Shown: positions 10,057 to 20,101 of the stretch, piece after piece | Layout: each line of letters begins with the position of its first letter | How positions within the stretch are numbered: the stretch's first letter is position 1 | Origin: Hortaea werneckii | Lineage: Eukaryota > Ascomycota > Dothideomycetes > Mycosphaerellales > Teratosphaeriaceae | NCBI GenBank assembly: GCA_037044905.1 | Contig: JBAOKB010000145.1 | Span: forward strand, 1-64,000 | Direction: 5' to 3' | Length of the DNA: 64,000 nucleotides | The notes under the pieces: model-generated | The model's input: the letters and a program-made list of their open reading frames with translations, nothing else | What the model was told of the DNA's origin: nothing | Database searches by the model: none | Position numbers and translations under genes: made by a program

Positions 10057-13000
10057 TCAAATGCTGATAAAGAAACTCTTCTCCCCTTCCTGCGGCTCAA
10101 CATTCGCTCGCTTGATAATCGGATCCGCACAGCTAACCCGGATCCTCTCCACCGTCGCCGGACTCCTCAGACTCAAGACGTCCTCGACATTCCATTCCTT
10201 CCTGGCCGCCTTCAACGCGTCGCGGAAAGCGAAGAAGACCGACGAGCCCATGAACAGTGGAGGTTCGCCCACACCTCGTGATCTCTGGATCGTGCGTAGA
10301 TTCTCCCAGTTGACATCCTTCAGCAAGCTGACGTTGAACTCCTGCGGGATATCTCTGAATCCCGGAATCTTGTATGCGCCCGGGCCACGGGTGAAGATCT
10401 GGCCGCTGGCGCGATGCCAGAGGGACTCTTCGATGGTGAAGAGACCCATTCCCTGTACGAAGGCCCCCTCGATCTGGCCGTAGTCGATAGCAGGGTTGAT
10501 GGAGCGGCCGACGTCCATCTTGATGTCTGCGCGACGACAGGTCCAGTCGCCGGTTAGAGTATCGATCTCGACCTCAGCTGCTGCTACGCCCTGCGTGAAG
10601 TAGAAGAACATTTGGCCTGTGTTTGCGCCCCAGACGTAGCCGATGTCGGGCGTGGCGTAGAACCCGTTCGCGGACAGATTGACTCGGTCGAAGTAAGCTG
10701 CGTGAGCTAACTGTTTCATGGTAGCATCAGGGCCCAGCTTTTCCCGATAAGGCGCTAAACGCTCGTTGATCTGCGAGCAAGCGTTCCAGATCGCATACCC
10801 GTTCAGGTCACTCGATGCGGAGGCCGCTGTGGAGGAGGTGTTCGCCACCGTGTTCGTTGCCGTCTCAGAAATGTATACCTGATCGGACGGGACGCCCAGC
10901 GCCTCTGCAGCGATCATTGTCATCTTCGTGTGCAAGCCTTGTCCCATCTCGGTCCCGCCATGAGCCACCAGCACTGACCCGTCGTGATAGACGTGAACAA
11001 GTGCACCGGCTTGGTTGAGGAACAGCGCGGTGAAAGAGATTCCGAACTTGGTAGGGATGATGCTCAAGCCCCTCTTCTTCCATTTATTCTTTTTGTTGAA
11101 CTCTTCGACTTCCTTTCTCCGCTTGTCGTATTCACTTTCCTGGAGCACCTGCCTCCACATGAGCGGGACGTACCAATCCTGCAGCGCCTGCTTGAAGTGT
11201 GTCGTCTCGCCGGGCTGGTACATGTTGATCTCCCGGAGCTTCTCAATTGGGATCTTGAGGTGGTCGGCCACCTCCTCCATATACGTCTCGGCGATAAACA
11301 TACCCTGCGGTCCGCCAAAGCCACGGAAGGCAGTATTTGATACCGTGTTCGTCTTGCATATCCGGCCCCGTACATGCACGTTAGGAATCTTGTACACGCC
11401 ATCTACGTGCGAAAGCGCCCGATCCACGACTGCAGCACTGAGGTCCTGGCTCCAGCCGCCGTTATTGAAGACGTCTGCATCCAGCGCCTGTAGCTTGCCA
11501 TCCTTGGTCGCGGCAACTTTCCACCTCGCGAGGAACGGATGTCGCTGTCCTGAGGTCATAATATCCTCGTCGCGGTTGAGCATGCACCGCACTGGCTTAC
11601 CCGCCTTCTTCGCAGCAGTGGCGCAGATGCCGGCCAATTGAATCGATCGGGTCTCCTTGCCACCAAACCCGCCTCCCATCCTCTTGACTTTGGACACGAT
11701 CTTGTTGGCCTGCACACCAGTGACTTGCGCAACATAAGCCTGCGTCTCGCTGGGATTCTGAGTGCCGGACCATACTTCCATTTCGCCGTCTTCTGGCTTG
11801 GGCACTACGACGCAGGCGTTCGTCTCGAGATAGAAGTGTTCCTGCCCGCCTATCCGAGCTACGCCGGATAAGACAACATTGTTCGGATCTTGAAATGCCG
11901 CTTCGACATCGCCATTGTGGATGTACCGGTAATGATCAAAGTACTTGCTCTGCTCGATTGCCTCCTCGATCGTAAAGATAGCGGGTAACTCTTCATACTC
12001 GACTTTCACGGCTCGAGCGCCAGCTTCAGCGAGCTTGGCAGCAGTAGCCAGGATCATCCCGATAGGCTGGCCAGCTGTGAAGACCTCATCTACAGCAAAG
12101 AAGACCTCGTCGCAGTTCGGAGCTCCCCACCAGTTCGCATTGGCATCAGGGAGGTCAGTGTGATCGACATAATCAACAACACCGGGGATGTCAAGAGCCC
12201 GCGAGTGGTCGACAGAGACGATCTTCGCGTGCGCCTTCGTACTTAAAACCATGCAGCCATACAACTCGTTCTTCTGGGCCGGAATGTCGTCCGTGTATTG
12301 CGCCTCCCCAGTGCACTGCTTCATGGCCGCCACATGCGGCTGCTCTTTCCCAATGACCTTCTTCTCGTACTTCTCGCCAACCGTGTGGTCTTTATAACCT
12401 TTCGAGATTTCGCGCTCGATCTCCTTCAGTACATTGGTATCGACCTCGGCATCTGGTGAGTTCAACTCGCTTAAGATTTCGTGATAGAAGCGGTAGAAGA
12501 AGCCTAGCGCTAAGCTCTTGCGATAGGTCGCCATCCCACCGGGTACGCCGAATCTCAGGTCGAAGTCTTGTTCCAGAGCGTTCATGACCCCCTCCAGCGT
12601 CTTCGGGTCTGTGAACTTCTTGTCTATCAAATATGCCATGGCATTCTTTGCCCCGACGGTAGTTGGTGCCATGCCGCCGTAGACCAGGCTCGCGTCTTCA
12701 ACGACGTGATCAGGGCTGAGGCGTACTCTTATTGCAGCATTTACTATAGCGATGTCGTCGTCTTTTCTTTTCGCCTGCTTGTAAGCCCGCATGTACTCTC
12801 CCTTCTCCTTGAAGACAGGAACTCGGATTGCTGCGATGATGGCATCTGGAGGCAATGCCGTAACTCGATACGCCTTAAAGAACTCGGACATGAGGATCTC
12901 CGTCGTGGAGTCTAAAGACTTTGCTATGAGCATCGCGTTCGTAGCGACAAACACAGGATTCAGATCCGAAATGGGACTTGCTGTTGCCAGGTTACCTGCT

Positions 13001-14157
13001 GGCGTGCCTACGTTCCTAATCTGGCGGCCGGCGAAGTATTTGATCTGCTTGTAAATAGCGTCGAACGGCTGGGCTTTGACGGAACCATAGTGTTCGACAG
13101 CCTCTTGGCTCAAAGTCTCGAGATCCGTTAAAGTTACGTTTCCGCCAATTTCAAGATACTCGTCATCGAATCGGTACTGCCTCAGCTCCGGAATGTCGCC
13201 CACATACACGGAGGCAGTATACTGCATCGCTTTGAACTTGACCTCAATCTGGGTTTCGGTGCTGCCACCAATGATCTTAGCAGATGGGTAGGCGCTCTTG
13301 ATCTCTAACAGCTGCTGTAGGGTTGTAGGACGGTACCAGCGTTTCCGCTTATTGCCAAATGCCAAAGGCTTGTATTCGTGCTTCTTCAGAGCCGGTGGGA
13401 ATATGAGTTGCGTATCTGGGTTGTATTCAATAAAGCCTGGTGGCGTGAACCGCTTGATGGGTTGGCTGTCACCATTGGTGGCTGCCCCTTTGCAACAGCC
13501 GCCATTCGATGCGACATTGACACCGTTCTGCGCATCCATACAGCAACCGCTCCCGCCGTTGGCCTTGGACATGCCGCATTTCTGGGCGCCTTTGCTGCCG
13601 AATGACTGGGCTGCGTCTAGGATTGGACGATACCCTGTACATCGGCAGAGGTTCCCGTCGAATGCCTCCTCAATCTCGTGTTCGGACGGGTCTTCATTGT
13701 TGCGTAACAAAGCATACAGGCTCATGACAATGCCAGGTGTACAAAACCCGCACTGGGATCCATTACCCTTTGCGATCCTCTCTTGCGCTGGGTGCGGATT
13801 TTTGACGTTCCCTATGCCCTCTACTGTAATAACATGCTTTCCGTCAACGCTAACAAGCGGTGCTAAACAGGCGTTGACCGAAGCATGGTATATCTTGTTT
13901 GTTGTTGGATTGTATTGCGATACCACCACCGTACAAGCTCCACAACCTCCTTCCGCACATCCCAATTTCGTGCCCGTCAAACCAATGCCACGTAGATACT
14001 CAAGCAATGTGACTTCGGGGTCGGCTGTATCAAGAACGACCTTCGTGCCGTTGAGGTAGAAGCGAAGCGTATCGTCGTAGGACTCGGTCACCGAGGCTAA
14101 GGTCGCCTGTCGTTCCTGTGGGACAGCAGGCTGAGGGTCGATAATGCCTGGCGCCAT
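10057..14157 (-). CDS. xdh: xanthine dehydrogenase (molybdenum hydroxylase)
   Basis: A single uninterrupted frame of 1366 residues matches the full length of fungal xanthine dehydrogenase (hxA type). Order: plant-ferredoxin 2Fe-2S domain (GCAEGGCGACTVVV), second 2Fe-2S domain (GSQCGFCTPG ... NLCRCTGYRP), a linker with several Cys, the FAD-binding domain (KIIGGSTETQIEVKFK), then the molybdopterin domain. The last has the hallmark strings RMGGGFGGKETR, AFRGFGGPQGMF, GTEMGQGLHTKM and GVGEPPLFM, the last including the catalytic Glu. The enzyme oxidises hypoxanthine to xanthine and xanthine to urate with NAD+, supporting growth on purines as nitrogen source. The upstream region contains a candidate UaY-type site and GATA motifs. 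Confidence 0.96.
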   Translation of the reverse strand: MAPGIIDPQPAVPQERQATLASVTESYDDTLRFYLNGTKVVLDTADPEVTLLEYLRGIGLTGTKLGCAEGGCGACTVVVSQYNPTTNKIYHASVNACLAPLVSVDGKHVITVEGIGNVKNPHPAQERIAKGNGSQCGFCTPGIVMSLYALLRNNEDPSEHEIEEAFDGNLCRCTGYRPILDAAQSFGSKGAQKCGMSKANGGSGCCMDAQNGVNVASNGGCCKGAATNGDSQPIKRFTPPGFIEYNPDTQLIFPPALKKHEYKPLAFGNKRKRWYRPTTLQQLLEIKSAYPSAKIIGGSTETQIEVKFKAMQYTASVYVGDIPELRQYRFDDEYLEIGGNVTLTDLETLSQEAVEHYGSVKAQPFDAIYKQIKYFAGRQIRNVGTPAGNLATASPISDLNPVFVATNAMLIAKSLDSTTEILMSEFFKAYRVTALPPDAIIAAIRVPVFKEKGEYMRAYKQAKRKDDDIAIVNAAIRVRLSPDHVVEDASLVYGGMAPTTVGAKNAMAYLIDKKFTDPKTLEGVMNALEQDFDLRFGVPGGMATYRKSLALGFFYRFYHEILSELNSPDAEVDTNVLKEIEREISKGYKDHTVGEKYEKKVIGKEQPHVAAMKQCTGEAQYTDDIPAQKNELYGCMVLSTKAHAKIVSVDHSRALDIPGVVDYVDHTDLPDANANWWGAPNCDEVFFAVDEVFTAGQPIGMILATAAKLAEAGARAVKVEYEELPAIFTIEEAIEQSKYFDHYRYIHNGDVEAAFQDPNNVVLSGVARIGGQEHFYLETNACVVVPKPEDGEMEVWSGTQNPSETQAYVAQVTGVQANKIVSKVKRMGGGFGGKETRSIQLAGICATAAKKAGKPVRCMLNRDEDIMTSGQRHPFLARWKVAATKDGKLQALDADVFNNGGWSQDLSAAVVDRALSHVDGVYKIPNVHVRGRICKTNTVSNTAFRGFGGPQGMFIAETYMEEVADHLKIPIEKLREINMYQPGETTHFKQALQDWYVPLMWRQVLQESEYDKRRKEVEEFNKKNKWKKRGLSIIPTKFGISFTALFLNQAGALVHVYHDGSVLVAHGGTEMGQGLHTKMTMIAAEALGVPSDQVYISETATNTVANTSSTAASASSDLNGYAIWNACSQINERLAPYREKLGPDATMKQLAHAAYFDRVNLSANGFYATPDIGYVWGANTGQMFFYFTQGVAAAEVEIDTLTGDWTCRRADIKMDVGRSINPAIDYGQIEGAFVQGMGLFTIEESLWHRASGQIFTRGPGAYKIPGFRDIPQEFNVSLLKDVNWENLRTIQRSRGVGEPPLFMGSSVFFAFRDALKAARKEWNVEDVLSLRSPATVERIRVSCADPIIKRANVEPQEGEKSFFISI

Positions 14158-14204
14158 GATGGGCGGAGGGACGTCTGGGTTGCTAGGTTACTCTCGTTAA
14201 GGCA

Positions 14205-14214
14205 TACCTAGGTA
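14205..14214. repeat. TACCTAGGTA palindrome
   Basis: A perfect 10-bp palindrome about 50 bp upstream of the xanthine dehydrogenase start. A near copy (GACCTAGGTA) lies at 14366-14375. The same palindrome recurs at 22340-22390 and 49163-49172. Confidence 0.7.
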
Positions 14215-14662
14215 GGCAAACATCGGTGGTGCTCCGCTGAGTTACGCAGGCGGAAATGTGGTAAACTCTAGGCAAGCGAACGTCTAAGATGAGGATCCTT
14301 ATAGTAGAATGGATAGTACACGGTAAATGAAATCGAACATCGAAAAGCGAATCACAGCCTAGGAGGACCTAGGTATCGATGTTGCTGACCAGTATGGATG
14401 TTCTTATCATGATATCGCAGCCGGCCGATGGCACGCGGTGAAGGTGGTGTGGCACAGTGCGGGGGTGCTAATAGAGGCGTATGCTCTCTGACTCTGTGAA
14501 TGATGAGGGAGCATCCATAAATGTCTCCGGCATTTAGAGGACAGCGACGGTGCAGTCCCTTGACACCGAGAGCCGAACAAGGACAAGTTGATGAAAGAAA
14601 TGGAGGTGTTGCTGGCCCTGGTATTGTTTGGGGGTTGATACGGCCAGTGTTTCCCCCACTAT

Positions 14663-14723
14663 CGATAGGTCATCGGTCGGCTCCGCCACCGGCGATGTTG
14701 CCGAAGAGATCAGGACTTGATAG
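14663..14723. promoter_or_regulatory. candidate UaY site flanked by GATA motifs
   Basis: CGG-N6-CCG at 14674-14685 (within TCGGTCGGCTCCG) fits the half-site spacing of UaY, the Zn2Cys6 activator of purine genes. HGATAR-type sites for the nitrogen regulator AreA flank it: CGATAG at 14663-14668 and TGATAG at 14718-14723. The cluster is about 0.5 kb upstream of the xanthine dehydrogenase start. It is a motif match only. Confidence 0.35.
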
Positions 14724-14926
14724 ACGATTACATGCTACGTCCTGTAAGGAACCTCATAAGCTCGGCTTAGGTATTCACATAATGCAATGCTCAAATATTG
14801 ACTAGCTCACATTCGACCTCGATGAGAAGGAGCAAGACGTACCTCTCGGAGAGCGGCAATTTTTGATCATCATTTCCTTACTCCTCCAACGCGACTGTGC
14901 ACTGAGTTACCAATGGCACTATCAGC

Positions 14927-17517
14927 CTACAACGACTTGAATCTCTGGACTACGCGCTGGACTTCCGCACTGTCACTCCCCAGCTCTCTACTCAACCACT
15001 GGCCTTCAGCTCTCTTCGCAACGACAACCTGATTCCTAGTGGATTGATGGAGTGCCGAGTGCAGACTCCTGTACACCCCTTGGCTGGGATACGCCACCAG
15101 GCCGATGACGCCGGAACCAGTCTTCATGGTAAAGTCCACCAGACCCTCGCCCAGCCCCTTTGCTACACCTTTAGCGCCCTCGGCCTGCTTGCGGCGGTAG
15201 GTCTTGATGAAAATCCCTGTGCAGCCCTCGTAGATACTATGGCCAAGGTATCGAAGTGCGACTGAGGATCCGGATCTCCAGTCGGTCACTTTCTCTGGCG
15301 TGTATGAGTTCTCCTTCTCCCTCCCTGAGCGTGGGACGGCGCGCATGCCTTCAGTGGCTGCTAAGGGAATGTCCACCAAGCCGGCTTTGAGAGGCGTTGC
15401 CACCATCCTGCCGATACCTCGGGCTGATGCAGTAGCGACGGCCCTATCTCTCTCATGTTTCTTGTCGGCATTTTCATCGTACTCCCTCTGTTCGCCTGCC
15501 GCCATCATCCTAGGCTCTCTAAGATCACCATCAGACTTGCGTGATGCAACACTCGAGAGCTCTGAGTCCCCCGATCGGGCTCCCCTAGACTCGGGCGTGG
15601 CACTACGTCCTCTTCTAAATGCCTTGTACGGTCTAATAACTGCACCGGAAGCTGCACTGCCAAAATCCGTTGTCGACTGTAATGTGGCTGAGAGGATCGC
15701 TGTGATTGGATCCCACCGTTTGATGTCTATCACGATCGTCTTCGTCGCATGATGAGTGAGCTTCCGCTCGTCGATCAGACCTTGAGTAGACAGTACCGAA
15801 GCAGCTGATTTGGAGATCTTTACTTTCTTCCGGCCATGCTTGTATTGCCATGCTGCCGGCCCAGCTCCGGATAAGTCACATTTGAGGTCTGGTGGCAGAT
15901 GGCGATGAAAAGAGTCTACCGCCATAAGTACACCCGACTCCTGTTTCATTTTCTGCGCCACGGCTCTAGCTGCTTCCCGAGTCTCTGGCTCTAAACACTT
16001 CTGAATGGCTTCTGCAAGCCCTTCGCTCGTCAGGGTCGCATGTGGGATAGGTGGTGGTCCCGCACCTGCGGTAGCCACCATCCGGCCCCAGAACGGTTGA
16101 CTGTGGGAAGTTAGTCCTGGTGCTTTCGCCAGCGCATGAAGTGATTTACTCACTCTCCAAAAAATGGGACTATGCTGGTCGGGCAACCATTCAGCAACCC
16201 GCACGCAGTTGTCCCTGCACCACCGTGGTGCACGACGGCTGAAACATGCTGGAAGAGCCATTCATGCGGACAATCGCCGAGCCAGAACACGTTCTCGTCC
16301 GAGTCTCTGCCCTCACCCAGATTACTCCATCCGCGTGACACGATCGCACGTACTCCTGCTTTCTCTACCGCCGCCAGGATCTCTTCCGTCATGGCTGCAG
16401 GATCATCGAGGACTATACTGCCGAACCCCAAATATACAGGCACGTCTCCGGACTTTAGAAAGGAGGCCAGGTCAGCCGGGGGACTGTAAGACGGCACCTC
16501 CCGGAAGAAGAAGCCGCAAACATCGACATGGTCCGGCCAATCCATGGGCTTCGGCACTAATGCTGGCGACCAACAGTAAGTATGCGGGATCCTCAAGCCT
16601 TCGGCCAGTCTAGTGCCCTCAGAGAGCGGCACATCTTCCAACCCAAGCTCCCGCCGCCATTCGTTGATAATATCGCCCATGCCCTGCCACGTCAACCACT
16701 CCACCAATCCGTACGAAATGTAATTCGCGATGTTAGGATCGGTCTTAGGCGAAAGCTTCAAATTAGCCAAAGGATGGGCGAATGCACGCGTACTACTCCA
16801 GGGCATCGTGAACATCATATGGATCGGCACACCGAGCGCCTGAGCGCAGTGGATGTGAGCGAAGCTCGGCGGGTTCGCGATAATAGCGTCTGCGACGAAC
16901 GGCGCTCCGGATTGCGAGTCAGGCTCGATACAAGATCTCCAGCATCCTCGTAGCATCTCTGCGAGCATTTTCCGTTTCTTTTGGATGTCCCCGGCTTTGA
17001 GGCTTCGCATGCTGGGTATCAGACCAGGGTTCTTGACTATGTAGGCCATTAGCTCTGCTGGGTCTCCGCCTATAGAGAAGAATTCTAAGTCGGATTGGCG
17101 GACGAAGTCTTCGAAGACGCTGTGGGTGGCGATTCTAACTCGATGGCCATGGCTTTTCTGGAGTTCGCAGCCAAGCGCGATGAAAGGTTGAACGTCGCCT
17201 CTGCTGCCTACGACTTGGATCACGATGTTCAGTTGCGCCGGGGCTTGGAGGGTTCTTGGTTGTTCTGGTATCTTGCCTGGCTCTCCCGAGTCGAAACTGG
17301 GAAATGAACCGGCTGGAATGACGCGAGACAGTGCTCGACCGACACGGGATTCGCATTCAACGTCGATTCGGCCATCGTCTGTAGGATTGTGAGCGAACCA
17401 AATGCACATTGAGTATAGGAGCAACTTACTCCTCAAGTCGATGCCCTCTGCCGGAGAGTCGTCGGCGTTAAGCTCACTGTATAAGGGCGGATCAGATCTG
17501 TTGCTTCCGGGTTCCAT
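14927..17517 (-). CDS. UDP-glucose:sterol glucosyltransferase-like protein (GT28 domain)
   Basis: Three exons (17517-17430, 17378-16154, 16100-14927; introns of 51 and 53 nt) encode 828 residues. The GT28-type N-terminal domain begins at the GSRGDVQPFIALG motif. The C-terminal nucleotide-sugar site reads HHGGAGTTACGLLNG ... PFFGDQPFWG and is completed exactly by splicing. Unlike Atg26-type sterol glucosyltransferases there is no room for the N-terminal GRAM/PH domains. Instead a ~300-residue C-terminal region follows, with repeated Gly-rich amphipathic segments (for example GVAKGLGEGLVDFTMKTGSG). The likely reaction is glucosylation of a sterol or related lipid on the cytosolic side of membranes. 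The acceptor is inferred from the family. The ATG at 17517 was preferred because no other ATG giving a sensible protein was seen upstream. Confidence 0.85.
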
Positions 17518-17577
17518 GATTCTATTTCGGGAGGTGATTACTCCCGGGAACAGTGGTAATACTGCTTGTAGCAAGCA

Positions 17578-17600
17578 AAAAGCCTTCGCGAAAGGCTTTT
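17578..17600. repeat. inverted repeat, 9-bp arms, 5-nt loop
   Basis: AAAAGCCTT and AAGGCTTTT flank the loop CGCGA. It lies about 60 bp upstream of the glucosyltransferase start, so it could be in its 5' leader. Confidence 0.7.
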
Positions 17601-18225
17601 GGCCGAGCTGTAGGTTAACTTGCAGACTGCAGTGCTAAAACGTAGGATGTGTAGACGCCTTATCTGTTGATTGTCATTGAAGGCACTCTGCTATAAAGCA
17701 ATGGCGAACAGATTTGGCGCGGCCTGGTAGTATCTACGGAGTTTTTCGCTGAGTCTTCCAAAAAGACGAGCGCAGTGATCGCAAAACAATGGGGGATGTA
17801 ACTGGTCCCTCGATTACCACTCACCAATTCAACCTTTATCGTGAATCTTGGGCCACTTACACACTGAGCCCTAACTTCCTCTGTTGCAGTGCACTAGTAT
17901 GGATCTAGAGGCGAAATCTGGTTACGCTTCGCATCCGTTTCGCCCGACAGATCTGCTAAGTAGATACGCTTCCTTACCTTGCGTGAAGGAGGGACAGCAT
18001 TCATGTTCAAAAACAGCATGGAACCATGTTCATGATTTTTGGACTTGCTTCTCAAGCCACCAGGCAGCAATTGCAACATTATAAACGATCAAAAGGTACA
18101 ATGCTTCCCCGTCGTGTTAGACATTGGCTCATATTCGGCGCGACACGAATGCATACCTGGGTACTAGCGTGTCTCCTGTGAAGTGGTGCACAAGCAACTG
18201 ACGAATCACATAATTTTCGCTCTCT

Positions 18226-18253
18226 AATACGAAAACTTTGGCTTTTTCGTATT
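18226..18253. repeat. inverted repeat, 10-bp arms, 8-nt loop
   Basis: AATACGAAAA and TTTTCGTATT form a perfect stem around CTTTGGCT, about 270 bp upstream of the next start codon. Confidence 0.75.
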
Positions 18254-18523
18254 CCCCATGACGCCGTGGTCCAGAATGTTGGGCGGTGCAAAACATTGCT
18301 TGCGTGTTTCTACAAAGCGCAGGGAGTTATAAGTCATTGTCATCTTTCTTTGGGCAAAATGATTTGCTTGGGCGCAGCCCTTTTGTTTCTGCTCAGCGGC
18401 TGGTGAACGTCAGCTTCCATCGACAGATTTGATCGACGAGCCATCACGACGTTTAGCAAGCCTGCTATATCGACAACTCATTCACGCACATTCACACTCA
18501 TTTCAATCAATTGCAACTGAGAA

Positions 18524-19207
18524 ATGGCTCCCGCCATGGCACCCAGACAACTTCCAAACCGCTCAACTGTCGGTCATTACTGGCACGAAACTGGCTTCAC
18601 TGGCGTCGTCGCTCGAGCATGCCTGCGACTTCTTCAATTCATCTTCGCCATTGTCATCGCGGGAATATATGGAGCCGATCTAAAGCGAGCCAGCAATCAG
18701 CATAAGTCCGCCCAAACTGAATGGGTCTATGCCGAAGTGGCTGCCGGATTGACAATCTTGACTTGCATTATCCATTGCTTTGTTACAATCAAGAGAGTGT
18801 TCTGGGTGTTTTGGGATTTCATACTATGCGTCCTATGGGCGGCGCAGTTTGGGGTCTTCGCATCTATATACCTCGAAATGCCGACCGATGCGGGAGCCCG
18901 CAAGACCTACTACGCTACAGGTTCCGTCGGCAGGATGAAGGCTACGGTCTGGGTGGATCTGATCAATATGTTATTATGGTTCACTACTTTCGTGCAAGGG
19001 ATCGCATGGTGCTGTGTCGCGAGACGCATTACGCGCAAGACTGGTAGGATGGCTCGCTTGGATGTGGAAGGCGAAGGAGGTGAAGAAAGTTCGAAGGGAA
19101 AGCTCCAAGATGTTGAGAATGAGCAGATGAGCTTTCGACCCGCTCGACAGTCCGAGCAGTCAAATTCTACGAGATCTGCACCGCCACCATACGACGACAA
19201 GGACTGA
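18524..19207 (+). CDS. four-helix MARVEL-like membrane protein
   Basis: One exon, 227 residues. Four hydrophobic segments can be seen at about residues 27-47, 67-87, 90-112 and 145-167, in the 4-TM arrangement of fungal MARVEL-type proteins. The C-terminal ~55 residues are hydrophilic and rich in Glu, Arg and Ser, ending APPPYDDKD, a PPxY-like element that could bind WW-domain ubiquitin ligases. MARVEL-type proteins associate with membrane domains and vesicle traffic. No specific function can be assigned. A second ATG four codons in could also serve. Confidence 0.8.
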   Translation: MAPAMAPRQLPNRSTVGHYWHETGFTGVVARACLRLLQFIFAIVIAGIYGADLKRASNQHKSAQTEWVYAEVAAGLTILTCIIHCFVTIKRVFWVFWDFILCVLWAAQFGVFASIYLEMPTDAGARKTYYATGSVGRMKATVWVDLINMLLWFTTFVQGIAWCCVARRITRKTGRMARLDVEGEGGEESSKGKLQDVENEQMSFRPARQSEQSNSTRSAPPPYDDKD

Positions 19208-20101
19208 AAGGAGAGTTGTTGATGAATGGGACGTTCATCGGCTGTCGTATGCAACATGACCATCCAGCGTTGGACATGCGATAACTATCAACGAGACGCT
19301 TATGTTTCTCATCAGATACTGGAGTTAGAACATGTACAACGATGCAGCTGTATTTTATCTTCATGATCTTGGAATAAATTGATGACATGATGTTCGAGAG
19401 GCTTTGGAGATGCACGCCCGTCAACCACGTCCTACACATAGTTTGGCGCAACGTCTCACGCTTCCCGAACTGCCCTTCGGATTGCTCTCAATGGCAATAG
19501 ATGTCGGTGTGAAGTGCACAGCACCCTTCGCCTGTGTTGGTCTGCAGGGGTTCATTCATTTGAAACAAACGTAGCTTCCTACGCCGCACACGTGCGTGGG
19601 GGCGTCTCTGAAGCGAACCGCTGCAGGGTGCAAATCTATATATGCATCCCACGTCTTTGATGCCAGACGCCCTAGAATACGACCGTGCCGTTGCGAACAA
19701 CGTGGATTGTGCGGCGATGAAACGAGGCAACCAAGTCAAAGGATGCCTATCCATGTTACGCCTCCAAGTCGCTTGCCCTCAGACTCTCGTCACTCGTTGC
19801 TGGTTTATACTCTACCGCGATACGCACCTTTTGAGTCGTTTCAGGAATAGAGACCGACAAAGAATGCCTCCTCCGGCAGTGAAAGGTGTGTGCGGCGCAT
19901 AATGCAACATCGGCTTTTCATTTGCGCTGCATGACGCTAGACAGGCCGCTCAAGGAGGTATAGACGGGACATGGAAGGCGGTTCCGTCGCCGATGTCTGT
20001 TCTGTCGTTTCCAACGCATATATAAGACCTCACCTGTACTGTGCCTTGCAATTCTGCGATAACTACCAATCGACCTGTTCATACCATCCAAAGCAAACAC
20101 A
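19208..20101. other. intergenic region
   Basis: Short frames only. A TATA-like TATATAAG at 20019-20026 lies 76 bp upstream of the next start codon and probably belongs to that gene. Confidence 0.55.
20019..20026 (+). promoter_or_regulatory. TATA-like box of T5orf172 gene
   Basis: TATATAAG lies 76 bp upstream of the ATG at 20102. Confidence 0.5.

Larger units (their letters stand above)
14158..14926. other. upstream region of xanthine dehydrogenase
   Basis: No convincing gene. A 94-codon frame on the plus strand at 14521 has no recognisable feature. The region holds two copies of the CCTAGGTA palindrome and candidate nitrogen and purine regulatory motifs. Confidence 0.55.
17518..18523. other. 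divergent intergenic region with two hairpins
   Basis: Lies between the glucosyltransferase (-) and the membrane-protein gene (+). Short frames are unsupported. Two perfect inverted repeats are listed separately. Confidence 0.55.
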
